Source: JAKFDK01 sp036676195
GTDB taxonomy: Bacteria; Bacillota; Sulfobacillia; Symbiobacteriales; ZC4RG38
Assembly: GCA_036676195.1 (NCBI GenBank)
Contig: JAKFDK010000035.1
Location: 44,547 to 108,546, forward strand
Direction: 5' to 3'
DNA: 64,000 bases
The position numbers and the translations under genes were made by a program. The notes beneath the pieces are model-generated. The model was given only the letters and a program-made list of their open reading frames with translations. It was not told where the DNA came from and searched no databases. Below, one piece after another: positions 17,129-24,544 of this stretch (the stretch's first letter is position 1; each line of letters begins with the position of its first letter).

Positions 17129-18427
17129 CTATTTCTCCGCCGCCGGCGTGTTCAGGGCGACCAGGTGTGCAACCGCCTTCTGCTTAAGCAGGCTTTCCTT
17201 AACCCGCTCACGATACTCCACATTCCGGCGCAGTTTAGCCAGGTCGTTCGCCTGGCTCTTGTAAAGTTGTGCCATGGCATCAAATTCAGCGTCCACTTCG
17301 GACTCGGATACCAGCAAGTCAGCCTGCCTGGTTACCGCTTCCAGAACCAGATCTGCTTTGACGCTCCGCCTGGCCGGTTCCTCGAATTCCTGGTGCAGTT
17401 CTTCGTGACTCTTGCCAGTGGCCTGGGTGTAATTCTCCAGGGTCATACCCTGGTGGCTCAGGCTGTGGGAAAATTCATCGATCAGCGAATGCACCCGGCG
17501 GTGAACCAGGACCTCAGGCAGTTCAACCTCTGCGGCATCCGAAACCGCCTCAATGACCTTGTTTCGGAATTCCTTGTCCGCCTGCTCCTCCGCTGTTTCC
17601 TTCAACCTATTCTCGATATCAGAGCGCAATTCCTGCAGCGACTGGAAACGGCTTACTGTTGAGGCAAAGCTGTCATCCAGCGGCGGTAATTCCTTGCGCT
17701 TGACGTCTTTAACCGTCACGTTGAAAGACGTTTCTTGACCCCGTAAATGTTCGGCATGATAGTCCTCGGGGAAAGAAACTTTTACTTCGCGCACTTCACC
17801 CGTCTTGGCTCCGGTCAGTTGTTCTTCAAAGCCTGGGATAAAGTTCTTGGAGCCGATTTCAAGGGTGTAATCTTCGCCCTTGCCGCCCTCCAGGGGCTCG
17901 CCGCCAATAAAGCCCTCGAAGTCGATCACGGTGAAGGAGCCCTCTTTCACCTCGCCCGAGTCATCCGGCACGAGTTGGGCCGCCCGGTCCTGCAGCCGGG
18001 CCAGTTGTTCGTCAACCTGCTCCTGTGCCACCGTCACATCAGGGGGCGTGAGACCGAATCCGGACAGAGACCCCAGTTTTACGTCCGGCTTTACCTGTAC
18101 CTTTCCCTTGAAGACGAGGGGCTGCCCCTCTTCGGCACTCTCCAGATCAATCTCCGGCCGGTCGATGGGCTCCACTTCCGCCTGGGTTACGGCCTCGGTG
18201 TATGCCTCAGGAATAAGGGTATCAAGGGCCTCCTGCACGAGGCTCTCCTTGCCGTAGTGACGCTCAAAGATAAAGCGCGGTGCCTTGCCCGGACGGAACC
18301 CCGGGATTCGCGCCTGCCGAACCAGCTTACGGAAGGCCTGGTCGACCGCACTGCCAAACCGGTCGGCGTCCACCTCAACCGTAAACTGCATCCAGTTCTT
18401 TTCTAGCCTGTCCCAGGTAGCCTTCAT
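17129..18427 (-). CDS. tig: Trigger factor, ribosome-bound chaperone and prolyl isomerase
   Basis: Trigger factor binds nascent chains at the ribosome exit. The 432 residues show the N-terminal ribosome-binding domain with the signature GFRPGKAPRFIFERHYG (classic GFRxGKxP loop, about residues 43-59), the central FKBP-type domain (about 160-245, FTVIDFEGFIGGEPLEGGKG and IPGFEEQLTGAKTGE), and the helical C-terminal arms. The ATG is preceded by AGGTAGGGGGAG. It has its own promoter downstream of the tRNA cluster terminator, and clpP follows. Confidence 0.97.
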   Translation of the reverse strand: MKATWDRLEKNWMQFTVEVDADRFGSAVDQAFRKLVRQARIPGFRPGKAPRFIFERHYGKESLVQEALDTLIPEAYTEAVTQAEVEPIDRPEIDLESAEEGQPLVFKGKVQVKPDVKLGSLSGFGLTPPDVTVAQEQVDEQLARLQDRAAQLVPDDSGEVKEGSFTVIDFEGFIGGEPLEGGKGEDYTLEIGSKNFIPGFEEQLTGAKTGEVREVKVSFPEDYHAEHLRGQETSFNVTVKDVKRKELPPLDDSFASTVSRFQSLQELRSDIENRLKETAEEQADKEFRNKVIEAVSDAAEVELPEVLVHRRVHSLIDEFSHSLSHQGMTLENYTQATGKSHEELHQEFEEPARRSVKADLVLEAVTRQADLLVSESEVDAEFDAMAQLYKSQANDLAKLRRNVEYRERVKESLLKQKAVAHLVALNTPAAEK

Positions 18428-18513
18428 CTATGCTCCCCCTACCTACACAGTATGCGGCTGCGCGGCCACCGCGGCTTGGGTAGCCTCATCAGCGCAGCCG
18501 CAACAACTTTATT

Positions 18514-18543
18514 ATTGTACCACAGCCGGAAGCCGGTATACAA
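18514..18543 (-). promoter_or_regulatory. Promoter of tig-clpP-clpX
   Basis: TTGTAT (18538..18543) and TACAAT (18514..18519) are spaced by 18 bp, with TGTGG before the -10. It lies 87 bp upstream of the tig start. Confidence 0.72.
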
Positions 18544-18548
18544 CGAAG

Positions 18549-18572
18549 GGCAGCGGTGGTGCCACCGCTGCC
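18549..18572. repeat. Perfect 11-bp inverted repeat upstream of the tig promoter
   Basis: GGCAGCGGTGG and CCACCGCTGCC are separated by two bases, immediately upstream of the tig -35 box. It has no T-tract on the minus side. It could be an operator for tig or a backup stop for tRNA read-through. Confidence 0.6.
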
Positions 18573-18641
18573 TCCGGGCGCCGCATTGCCCATACTACCA
18601 CATTGCGTTCCATGGTGCTATCTTCCTAACGTGCAAACCAT

Positions 18642-18672
18642 AAAAAAAGCCACGCAGATTGAACTGCCTGGC
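18642..18672 (-). terminator. Rho-independent terminator of the tRNA cluster
   Basis: GCCAGGCAG / CTGCGTGGC (one mismatch) with a 6-base loop is followed by seven T on the minus strand, 16 bases after the tRNA-Leu 3' end. Confidence 0.9.
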
Positions 18673-18687
18673 CGATGATACGAACAT

Positions 18688-18772
18688 TGGTGCGAGAGAG
18701 GGGAGTTGAACCCCTACGCCTTGCGGCACAGGATCCTAAGTCCTGCGCGTCTGCCAGTTCCGCCACTCTCGC
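18688..18772 (-). tRNA. tRNA-Leu (anticodon UAG)
   Basis: The 85-base sequence folds as a class II tRNA: acceptor GCGAGAG / CTCTCGC, anticodon stem CAGGA / TCCTG with loop CTTAGGA, a variable arm (TGCCGCAAGGCG) and T-arm GGGGTTCAACTCCCC. CCA is encoded. It is last in the cluster and has its own promoter. Confidence 0.97.
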
Positions 18773-18807
18773 CTGTAGCCATGGCTTTCTCTGGGACCAG
18801 CCACTTA

Positions 18808-18836
18808 ATTATAATCACAGCTCATACATCGCACAA
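18808..18836 (-). promoter_or_regulatory. Promoter of tRNA-Leu
   Basis: TTGTGC (18831..18836) and a perfect TATAAT (18808..18813) are spaced by 17 bp, 36 bp upstream of the tRNA-Leu 5' end. Confidence 0.75.
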
Positions 18837-18903
18837 GGGGAAGGAACAAGTGGACGGTGCCTCCCCCGCCGGACGGCCAGGCAGACCGGCGCTGAAGCGA
18901 ATA

Positions 18904-18933
18904 GATCACAAACAGCCCGGGAAAACCCCGGGC
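18904..18933 (-). terminator. Terminator-like hairpin after tRNA-Lys
   Basis: GCCCGGG / CCCGGGC with loop GTTTT is followed on the minus strand by TGTTTGTG. The T-tract is interrupted, so it may be partial. Confidence 0.55.
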
Positions 18934-18967
18934 CGTTCGGGCACAACTGCGTTTTCAGCAGAAGCTG

Positions 18968-19043
18968 TGGTGGGCCATGCTGGACTCGAACCAGCGACAG
19001 TCCGCTTAAAAGGCGGAGGCTCTACCAACTGAGCTAATGGCCC
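18968..19043 (-). tRNA. tRNA-Lys (anticodon UUU)
   Basis: 76 bases with acceptor GGGCCAT / ATGGCCC, anticodon stem TCCGC / GCGGA with loop CTTTTAA, and T-arm CTGGTTCGAGTCCAG. CCA is encoded. Confidence 0.97.
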
Positions 19044-19048
19044 AAGAA

Positions 19049-19124
19049 TGGCTGGGGCGCTAGGACTCGAACCTAGGAATGGCGGAGTCAAAGTCCGCTG
19101 CCTTACCAACTTGGCTACGCCCCA
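19049..19124 (-). tRNA. tRNA-Gln (anticodon UUG)
   Basis: 76 bases beginning TGGGGCG and ending CGCCCCAGCCA, with anticodon stem GCGGA / TCCGC and loop CTTTGAC. The 5' U pairing with A is typical of bacterial tRNA-Gln. CCA is encoded. It lies 5 bp from tRNA-Lys. Confidence 0.97.
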
Positions 19125-19142
19125 ATGTAGTTAGACCGGAAG

Positions 19143-19219
19143 TGGTGGGCTGTGAGGGGCTCGAACCCCCAACCTGAGACTTAGAAGGTCCCTGCTCTAT
19201 CCAGTTGAGCTAACAGCCC
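19143..19219 (-). tRNA. tRNA-Arg (anticodon UCU)
   Basis: 77 bases with acceptor GGGCTGT / ACAGCCC, anticodon loop CTTCTAA and T-arm GGGGGTTCGAGCCCCT. CCA is encoded. It is the first gene of the Arg-Gln-Lys subcluster. Confidence 0.97.
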
Positions 19220-19255
19220 TTTCGCCTCGGAGGAGGATATTCGAGCGCACATGAC

Positions 19256-19285
19256 ATGTTATCATGGAACGGCCCCGCCTGACAA
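19256..19285 (-). promoter_or_regulatory. Possible promoter of the Arg-Gln-Lys tRNA subcluster
   Basis: TTGTCA (19280..19285) and TAACAT (19256..19261) are spaced by 18 bp in the 118-bp gap between tRNA-Gly and tRNA-Arg. The same gap holds a GAACGGCC / GGCCGTTC hairpin without a T-tract. Confidence 0.4.
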
Positions 19286-19337
19286 GGTGAGGCCGTTCAC
19301 AAACATTGGCACGGCACCCGAGGTTGGCTTGGCTGTG

Positions 19338-19411
<74 letters not shown>

Positions 19412-19423
19412 AAGTCAGAAAAC

Positions 19424-19500
19424 TGGTCGGGGCGGCGGGATTTGAACCCGCGGCCTCATGCTCCCAAAGCACGCGCGCTACCAAGCTGCGCTACGCCCCG
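19424..19500 (-). tRNA. tRNA-Pro (anticodon UGG)
   Basis: 77 bases with acceptor CGGGGCG / CGCCCCG, anticodon loop TTTGGGA and T-arm GCGGGTTCAAATCCCGC. CCA is encoded. It is the first gene of the cluster, directly after a consensus promoter. Confidence 0.97.
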
Positions 19501-19517
19501 GTGAAGGTGCAAGACAC

Positions 19518-19546
19518 ATTATAGCGCGCCCCCGCCTCCATGTCAA
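19518..19546 (-). promoter_or_regulatory. Consensus promoter of the tRNA cluster
   Basis: Perfect TTGACA (19541..19546) and TATAAT (19518..19523) with a 17-bp spacer, ending 17 bp before tRNA-Pro. A GC-rich stretch (GCGCGC) just upstream of the -10 is part of the spacer. Confidence 0.93.
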
Positions 19547-19555
19547 AGCCAACCT

Positions 19556-20047
19556 TTACCTGGCCTGCAACTTTATATGTTCCCCGACAACAACCCCAGC
19601 GCTGCAGGTCAAAACCCCATACGTACCTGGTTGACCGGCCAGCCGCGGCCGCCCTGGGCTACCGGGATTGAACAGGAGAACTCCACGTTCCTCCACACAA
19701 AGCGGAACATGGGTGTGGCCAAAGATGACGATGCGGCACCCGAGTTCGGCCGCCCGGTATAGGAGTGCTTGGTAGTTACGCTTGATCCCGTACTGGTGGC
19801 CGTGCGTCACCAGGATGCGGGTCCCTTCCAGGTTAAGGACAGCCTCACCCGGATGTACCACCGGAAAATCGCAGTTTCCCACCACACCATGGCAACGGGC
19901 CGGGGGCACCCCGGCGAGCTCGGCACAGCCATCCAGGTCAGCATGAAAATCTCCTGCATGGATGAGGTAGTCGAAGGGGGGATCTGTCGGCAGAGAGCGG
20001 AGCGGCCGAAGCTCCCCGTGGGTATCGCTGATGACCAGAATCCGCAC
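19556..20047 (-). CDS. YfcE/MJ0936-type metallophosphoesterase
   Basis: This protein has 163 residues. The calcineurin-like metal-binding motifs are in order: DTHG in ILVISDTHGE (residues 7-10), HAGDFH (GD-x-H type), GNCD, VTHGHQYG and GHTHVP. The family hydrolyses phosphodiesters with Mn or similar metals; the physiological substrate is usually not known. The GTG start follows GGGGTGA. It lies 46 bp after rdgB, as in many Bacillota where these two are one operon. Confidence 0.87.
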   Translation of the reverse strand: MRILVISDTHGELRPLRSLPTDPPFDYLIHAGDFHADLDGCAELAGVPPARCHGVVGNCDFPVVHPGEAVLNLEGTRILVTHGHQYGIKRNYQALLYRAAELGCRIVIFGHTHVPLCVEERGVLLFNPGSPGRPRLAGQPGTYGVLTCSAGVVVGEHIKLQAR

Positions 20048-20093
20048 CGGTCATTCACCCCAACTTCGTTTATGCTACTGTATCCATAGGGGC

Positions 20094-20690
20094 TCAAGGG
20101 TTGACAAACTGTTCAAGTGCAGCGAGGGCCCGGCGCAGGGCCTTGCCTCGATGGCTGATGGCGTTCTTTTCTTCCCGGGTCACCTCCGCGGCTGTCCGCC
20201 CGCTTGAAAGCTCAAACACGGGATCGTAACCAAAGCCGCCGGTTCCACGCGGAGCCGTGGCGATCCGTCCCTCCAGGGTGCCTTGAAAGGTTTGTTCACG
20301 CCCGTCCGGCGCGGCCAGGGCGATCACACTTACATAGCGGGCCGTACGCTGTTCAGAGGCTACATCCTTGAGGCGGGCTAACAGGGCTTCTACCCTGTCC
20401 CGGTCGGTGGCGGGAACCCAACGGGCCGAATGCACGCCCGGTGCGCCGCCAAGGGCATCTACCGCCAGGCCGGAATCTTCAGCCAGGACAGGGCGCCCCG
20501 TCAGGTTGCAATAGGTGCGCGCCTTTTTCAGGGCATTCGCCACAAAGGTTTCTCCGTCCTCTTCAACGTCAGGAATCGGGTCGAAGGCGTCTAAACTCAT
20601 CACTTCGATGCCCCTGGGCTGGAGCAGAACCTGCAGTTCCTCTAGTTTACCCTGGTTACGGGTGGCCACCAAAAGCTTTGGTTGTGGCAA
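20094..20690 (-). CDS. rdgB: RdgB/HAM1 non-canonical purine NTP pyrophosphatase
   Basis: This enzyme hydrolyses dITP, XTP and ITP to monophosphates and keeps deaminated purines out of nucleic acids. The 198 residues show the family motifs: VATRNQGKLEEL (SxNxxK-like) at the N-terminus, EEDGETFVANALKKA, AEDSGLAVDALGGAPGVHSAR, GTGGFGYDPVF and the C-terminal SHRGKAL. The TTG start is nine bases after GGAGG. The yfcE-like gene follows. Confidence 0.95.
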   Translation of the reverse strand: MPQPKLLVATRNQGKLEELQVLLQPRGIEVMSLDAFDPIPDVEEDGETFVANALKKARTYCNLTGRPVLAEDSGLAVDALGGAPGVHSARWVPATDRDRVEALLARLKDVASEQRTARYVSVIALAAPDGREQTFQGTLEGRIATAPRGTGGFGYDPVFELSSGRTAAEVTREEKNAISHRGKALRRALAALEQFVNP

Positions 20691-20745
20691 AGTATGTTGC
20701 CTCCTTGGAAGGTAGTAGGCGCAGTCAGGAGCAAGGGCACAACAA

Positions 20746-20771
20746 TGGCTCCCGCCGTCAGGCAGGAGCCA
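20746..20771 (-). terminator. Hairpin after the second MarR gene
   Basis: TGGCTCCTGCC / GGCGGGAGCCA with one wobble and a TGAC loop is followed by TTGTTGTG on the minus strand. It lies 17 bp after the MarR stop and before the rdgB ribosome site. Confidence 0.6.
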
Positions 20772-20788
20772 CCGGTTGGGCGTATCCT

Positions 20789-21241
20789 CTATCCCCGGTT
20801 CATCAGGGAGTAGAGTTGCTCCAGGGACCGGATCATTTGCTCCTTCTCGTTGCTGTCAAGTTCAGCCAGGATATTGGCCAAGTAGGTACGCCGGGCCTCC
20901 AGAACCTGCTCAATAATGGTATGACCCTTGGGCAGGATCCGCAAGCGAATCACACGGCGGTCGGTGGTGTCACGTACCCGCTCGATCAACTGGTTACGTT
21001 CCATCCGGTCGATCAAATCGGTGGCCGTGCTACACGCCAGGTACATGCGCTGGCACAACTCACCCATGGTAAGGTTTCCGCTTTCCTGCAAGACTAGCAG
21101 GGCCGACATTTGCGGCGGTGTCGCTTCAAAGTTGGAGAGAATGTCACGGCCCCGCTTTTTTAGGATCGTGCTCACAGCGCGGAGGAGCTCTTCAATCTCC
21201 ACCACATGCCGCTCCACACTTGAAACCTTCGTGCTCAGCAC
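20789..21241 (-). CDS. MarR family transcriptional regulator
   Basis: A 150-residue winged-helix regulator with N-terminal dimerisation helix (VERHVVEIEELLRAVSTIL), recognition helix region LTMGELCQRMYLACSTATDLIDRME and wing RVRDTTDRRVIRLRILPKG. The DRR pattern is typical of MarR. The GTG start is eight bases after GGAGGTG. A 10-bp palindrome sits in the spacer of its likely promoter and fits autorepression. The effector and other targets are unknown. Confidence 0.85.
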   Translation of the reverse strand: MLSTKVSSVERHVVEIEELLRAVSTILKKRGRDILSNFEATPPQMSALLVLQESGNLTMGELCQRMYLACSTATDLIDRMERNQLIERVRDTTDRRVIRLRILPKGHTIIEQVLEARRTYLANILAELDSNEKEQMIRSLEQLYSLMNRG

Positions 21242-21279
21242 GCTTAATGCACCTCCGTTGTCTTATTCCCTCCACCCCA

Positions 21280-21302
21280 ATTTTACCATACAGGAACGTT
21301 CC
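21280..21302 (-). promoter_or_regulatory. Extended -10 and palindrome upstream of the second MarR gene
   Basis: TGGTAAAAT (TAAAAT at 21280..21285) resembles an extended -10. The perfect palindrome GGAACGTTCC (21293..21302) falls in the position of the spacer, and no good -35 is visible. This layout is what a self-regulating MarR protein would use. Confidence 0.5.
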
Positions 21303-21349
21303 CCCGTACTTAACGTATGGCATCTCAAGTATTATAAACATCGATGGTT

Positions 21350-23338
21350 TCAATCTTGCCGGCCGGTCCCCTGGCCATAGTAGGCAAAGATCCCTTCCCG
21401 CAACGCTTCCGCTGCCTTACGCTGGAAGCCAGGGTCCCGCAGCATCTGCTCCTCTTTGGCATTCGACATGAATCCCAGTTCGACCAGGATTGACGGCATG
21501 GTGGTCTTGACCAGAACGACATAGTCCACACGGCGGACCTTGCGGTCCGGCAACCCCATCCCTCGGACCAAAGCCCGATGGACGGTGTCAGCCAGTTTCA
21601 GGCTGGCAGGATGATTGGTCCAGTAGTATGTTTCAGTGCCGGAAGAGGCTGCACCGCCGGAATTCGCATGCACTGAGATGAACAGGTCAGCTTTGGCCTG
21701 GTTGGCCAGGCTCGGCCGGGCATGAAGATCCACTTCCCGGTCGTCAACCCGACTCATGCGCACATCAGCGCCGCTTTGCACCAGCAGGTCCTGCAGTTGC
21801 CGGGATACGGCCAGGGTCACGTCCTTTTCGCGGGTTCCCGCCACACCAAGGGTACCGGGATCCCGACCGCCGTGACCGGCATCAATCCAAATTCGCTTAC
21901 CAAAGACGGGGGACTGGATCAAATCCAAAACTAACTGGTGTTCTCCCGGCTTGGACTGTATGTGGTGGCCAAGGTAATACGGAAGTTCAAACACCATCTG
22001 CAGACCGGCCGAAGAACTTCCTTCCGGGATCAGGTTAACGGCCGTGAAAGCCGCTCCTGATGCAACGGTGCGTGTTGCCGGTGTCCCAAGGGCGGCCCCC
22101 GGGAGGGAAACGGTAAGCCGCTTGTTCTTCGGGTCCGGCTCAACGGTGAAATCGAGGGGACCGGTAGCTGACAGGGTCACCCGGGTCAGGCCTGGAAACG
22201 GCTCCCAACTGACATCTTTGATTTGGGACGGAAAGCGCAGGAATACTCCGTGGTCTGTACGCTGAATCTGATAAAGAACTGGTTCTGACAGATCCAGCAC
22301 TACCCGGGCATCTTTCGGCGTAAACTGACCGGTGCGGACCTGGGTGACGGCAGTTACTCCGGCAAATGGAATGGTTTTGGGCACCTGCCGTCCGACCGAT
22401 GTTTGCTTGAAGTCCATCACCAGGCGGGTTGGAGCCCGGAGGTCGCTGACATTGACATCGAGTGGGCCGTCACTGAGTACCGCCAGTACGGGAACCCGGC
22501 CGTCCCGGCGCATCTCTATCCCTGTGATCTGATAGCCCAATTCAAGGGTAAACCCCAGCCCATCAGGGTCCGGGACCAGGCGATAGTCAGGGGAGCGGTT
22601 CACATCTACCACCAGACGCACGACCCGCCCGTCCTGTTCCAACCGAATCCCCTTTATCAGGGGGTCAAACAAAAGGTTCGCCGGATTCGGGACCGCTACC
22701 AGGGCCGGGCTGAGCGTGACCACCAGGCGGTCGGGGTCTGGCAGGACCTCGACACTGTGCGCCAGCACGGGTTCTGATAGTGCCACCCGGACCCTGGCCA
22801 CGCCCACCTCCTTCTGCCAGGACAGGTCTGTTACCCGAGAGGGCTGCCGCCATACCCGTACGGTACGGGTAGGCTCGTCCCACTCGACCTCAGCACCTAA
22901 GGACTCGGCAACAAAGCGCAAGGGGATGTAGGTGCGGTCCCGGACGATCCGGGCCGGTACCTGCAGAGGAACCTCTTGCCCGTTCACCTCGGCCGTTTCG
23001 GCGCCAAGGGTCAGCAGGACGGTACGTTTCATACCGTCCCGCCCGGGGGGCAGGGTAACGGTTGCCTGTTTCCTGGCCGGTTCCCACGCTACCTGGGCAC
23101 TGAGTGCTTCTGCTACGACCCTGAGCGGGACCAGGGTACGGCCTGCTTCAATCATGGGTGGAGTTTCTGGCTCTACGAGTTGTCCTTCAACCTCCAGTTT
23201 CAGCTCGGTTTCCAGATCGGCGGCGGCAGCACCCCTGGTGGCAAAAGCTACCAGTGTCACCACCAACGCGCACAACGACAACAAAAGAAGCGGGAGGTTG
23301 CTCGCCTGTGCCTTTGGAGCGCGGTAGCATCTTATCAT
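21350..23338 (-). CDS. N-acetylmuramoyl-L-alanine amidase with wall-targeting N-terminal domains
   Basis: A 662-residue secreted cell-wall hydrolase. A signal peptide or membrane anchor (LPLLLLSLCALVVTLVAFA) is followed by a copper-amine-oxidase-N-like repeat pair at about residues 55-165 (TLVPLRVVAEALSAQVAWE and YIPLRFVAESLGAEVEWDE), AMIN-type beta domains at about 170-430, and a C-terminal Amidase_3 domain from about residue 490. Zinc ligands are the His in DAGHGGRDPG, the Glu in REKDVTL and the His in SVHANS, and the catalytic Glu is in LVELGFMSN. The ATG is 12 bases from GGAGG. It cleaves the bond between muramic acid and the peptide stem, probably at division or during sporulation. Confidence 0.9.
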   Translation of the reverse strand: MIRCYRAPKAQASNLPLLLLSLCALVVTLVAFATRGAAAADLETELKLEVEGQLVEPETPPMIEAGRTLVPLRVVAEALSAQVAWEPARKQATVTLPPGRDGMKRTVLLTLGAETAEVNGQEVPLQVPARIVRDRTYIPLRFVAESLGAEVEWDEPTRTVRVWRQPSRVTDLSWQKEVGVARVRVALSEPVLAHSVEVLPDPDRLVVTLSPALVAVPNPANLLFDPLIKGIRLEQDGRVVRLVVDVNRSPDYRLVPDPDGLGFTLELGYQITGIEMRRDGRVPVLAVLSDGPLDVNVSDLRAPTRLVMDFKQTSVGRQVPKTIPFAGVTAVTQVRTGQFTPKDARVVLDLSEPVLYQIQRTDHGVFLRFPSQIKDVSWEPFPGLTRVTLSATGPLDFTVEPDPKNKRLTVSLPGAALGTPATRTVASGAAFTAVNLIPEGSSSAGLQMVFELPYYLGHHIQSKPGEHQLVLDLIQSPVFGKRIWIDAGHGGRDPGTLGVAGTREKDVTLAVSRQLQDLLVQSGADVRMSRVDDREVDLHARPSLANQAKADLFISVHANSGGAASSGTETYYWTNHPASLKLADTVHRALVRGMGLPDRKVRRVDYVVLVKTTMPSILVELGFMSNAKEEQMLRDPGFQRKAAEALREGIFAYYGQGTGRQD

Positions 23339-23461
23339 CGTATACGTAAACCTCCACTGGAAGGTTCGATACTCACATCTACTTCTTCAAAATGATTGCG
23401 GATAAATTGCTTTCCGCCCCCTTTTTTTGTCGGGAAGCGGGTACATGACTAGAATTATAGA

Positions 23462-23500
23462 CGCAAAAAGACCCTGGAAAGTGCCAGACTTTCCAGGGTG
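23462..23500 (-). terminator. Rho-independent terminator of ssrA
   Basis: CACCCTGGAAAGT / ACTTTCCAGGGT forms a 12-bp stem with a 5-base loop and is followed by CTTTTTG on the minus strand, nine bases after the tmRNA CCA end. Confidence 0.92.
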
Positions 23501-23508
23501 CTAAAATT

Positions 23509-23903
23509 TGGTGGAGGCGGCGGGGTACTGCCCCCCGCGTCCGAAGGCACATCCAGTAGGACTTCTCCGTGCGCAGCCCCGGTTTTAGTCTCGCAACAAA
23601 CGCCGCCCCGAGACGCGCTTCGTTTGCCGCCAGTCCCCGCTTGTTTTCACCCTACGGTCAGAGACAACCCCTCGGGCTAGCCCACTGATTTACGCTACAA
23701 CCCGGCGGCGTGGGCCCACCCACCGGGGAGCGATCCGCGGTTTTTGAGGCCGCGGGCGGCTTAAAGCCGCGTGTCGTTAGGCCGCGAGGGCCATTTGACG
23801 ATTGTTGTTGGCAATTAAAGGGTGCCACCTTTTTAACGAGGCGGTGACGACCTCGGCACGCTATCCTACCCAACGCAACCCCCGTCGAACCTATTTCGCC
23901 CCC
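23509..23903 (-). ncRNA. ssrA: Transfer-messenger RNA (tmRNA)
   Basis: tmRNA rescues stalled ribosomes with SmpB. The 395-base RNA starts GGGGGCG and ends CGCCTCCACCA, pairing as the acceptor stem, with the D-loop analogue GGTTCGACGGGGG near the 5' end. The tag is coded at 23812..23777: ANNNRQMALAA then TAA, which ends in the ALAA degron read by ClpXP. The T-arm GCGGGGGGCAGTACCCCGC lacks the expected TTCRA loop, a real oddity. smpB ends 20 bp upstream, and the two share a promoter. Confidence 0.95.
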
Positions 23904-23923
23904 TTGTGATTGGAAGAAACCTG

Positions 23924-24406
23924 TCAGTCTCCACGACCGCGCATGGTGCGTTCGATGGCTCGCTTTGCATCGCGGGCCATGATACTCTCACGCTTGTCGT
24001 AAAGTTTCTTGCCCCGAGCCAGGGCCAGTTCCACCTTGACCTTGCCATTCTTGAAGTAAACCTTGAGCGGAACCAGGGTAAGCCCCTTTTCGCGTACCTG
24101 GCTAAAAAGCTGCAGAATCTCATGCTTGTGCAGCAAAAGCCGGCGTGGCCGTCGGGGTTCGTGGTTGAAACGGTTCCCTTGCTCATACGGGCTGATGTGC
24201 ACATTGTACAGCAGGACTTCACCGTTTTCTACCCGAGCGTGACTGTCCTGCAAGCTCACCTTGCCGAGCCGACACGACTTGACTTCTGTTCCTTGCAGAG
24301 CAATGCCTGCCTCCAGAACCTCTTCAATGAAATAATCGTGACGGGCACGGCGATTCTCAGCGATGTTTTGGATTCGAGTGTCCTTGGCATTCCGGCGCAC
24401 CTGCAT
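23924..24406 (-). CDS. smpB: SmpB, tmRNA-binding protein
   Basis: SmpB binds the tRNA-like part of tmRNA and brings it to stalled ribosomes. The 160 residues cover the full OB-fold protein: NRRARHDYFIEEVLEAGIAL, GTEVKSCRLGKVSLQDSH, HISPYEQGNRFNHEPRRPR, and the C-terminal helix tail LYDKRESIMARDAKRAIERT, basic as usual. The ATG is six bases after GGATGGTGA. Its gene ends 20 bp before ssrA. Confidence 0.96.
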   Translation of the reverse strand: MQVRRNAKDTRIQNIAENRRARHDYFIEEVLEAGIALQGTEVKSCRLGKVSLQDSHARVENGEVLLYNVHISPYEQGNRFNHEPRRPRRLLLHKHEILQLFSQVREKGLTLVPLKVYFKNGKVKVELALARGKKLYDKRESIMARDAKRAIERTMRGRGD

Positions 24407-24440
24407 ACTGGCTCACCATCCTGAAGCAGACCGCCACATA

Positions 24441-24469
24441 ATTGTACGGATAGCGATGCCCGGTGTCAA
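24441..24469 (-). promoter_or_regulatory. Promoter of smpB-ssrA
   Basis: Consensus TTGACA (24464..24469) and TACAAT (24441..24446) with a 17-bp spacer lie 35 bp before the smpB start. No second promoter is seen between smpB and ssrA. Confidence 0.82.
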
Positions 24470-24544
24470 CGCTTCCTTGTTTCCATTCTGTACCGCAAAC
24501 CATGAGTTGCGAGTCTTTTTCTCCAGACCGGGGCCTTTCCCGGA

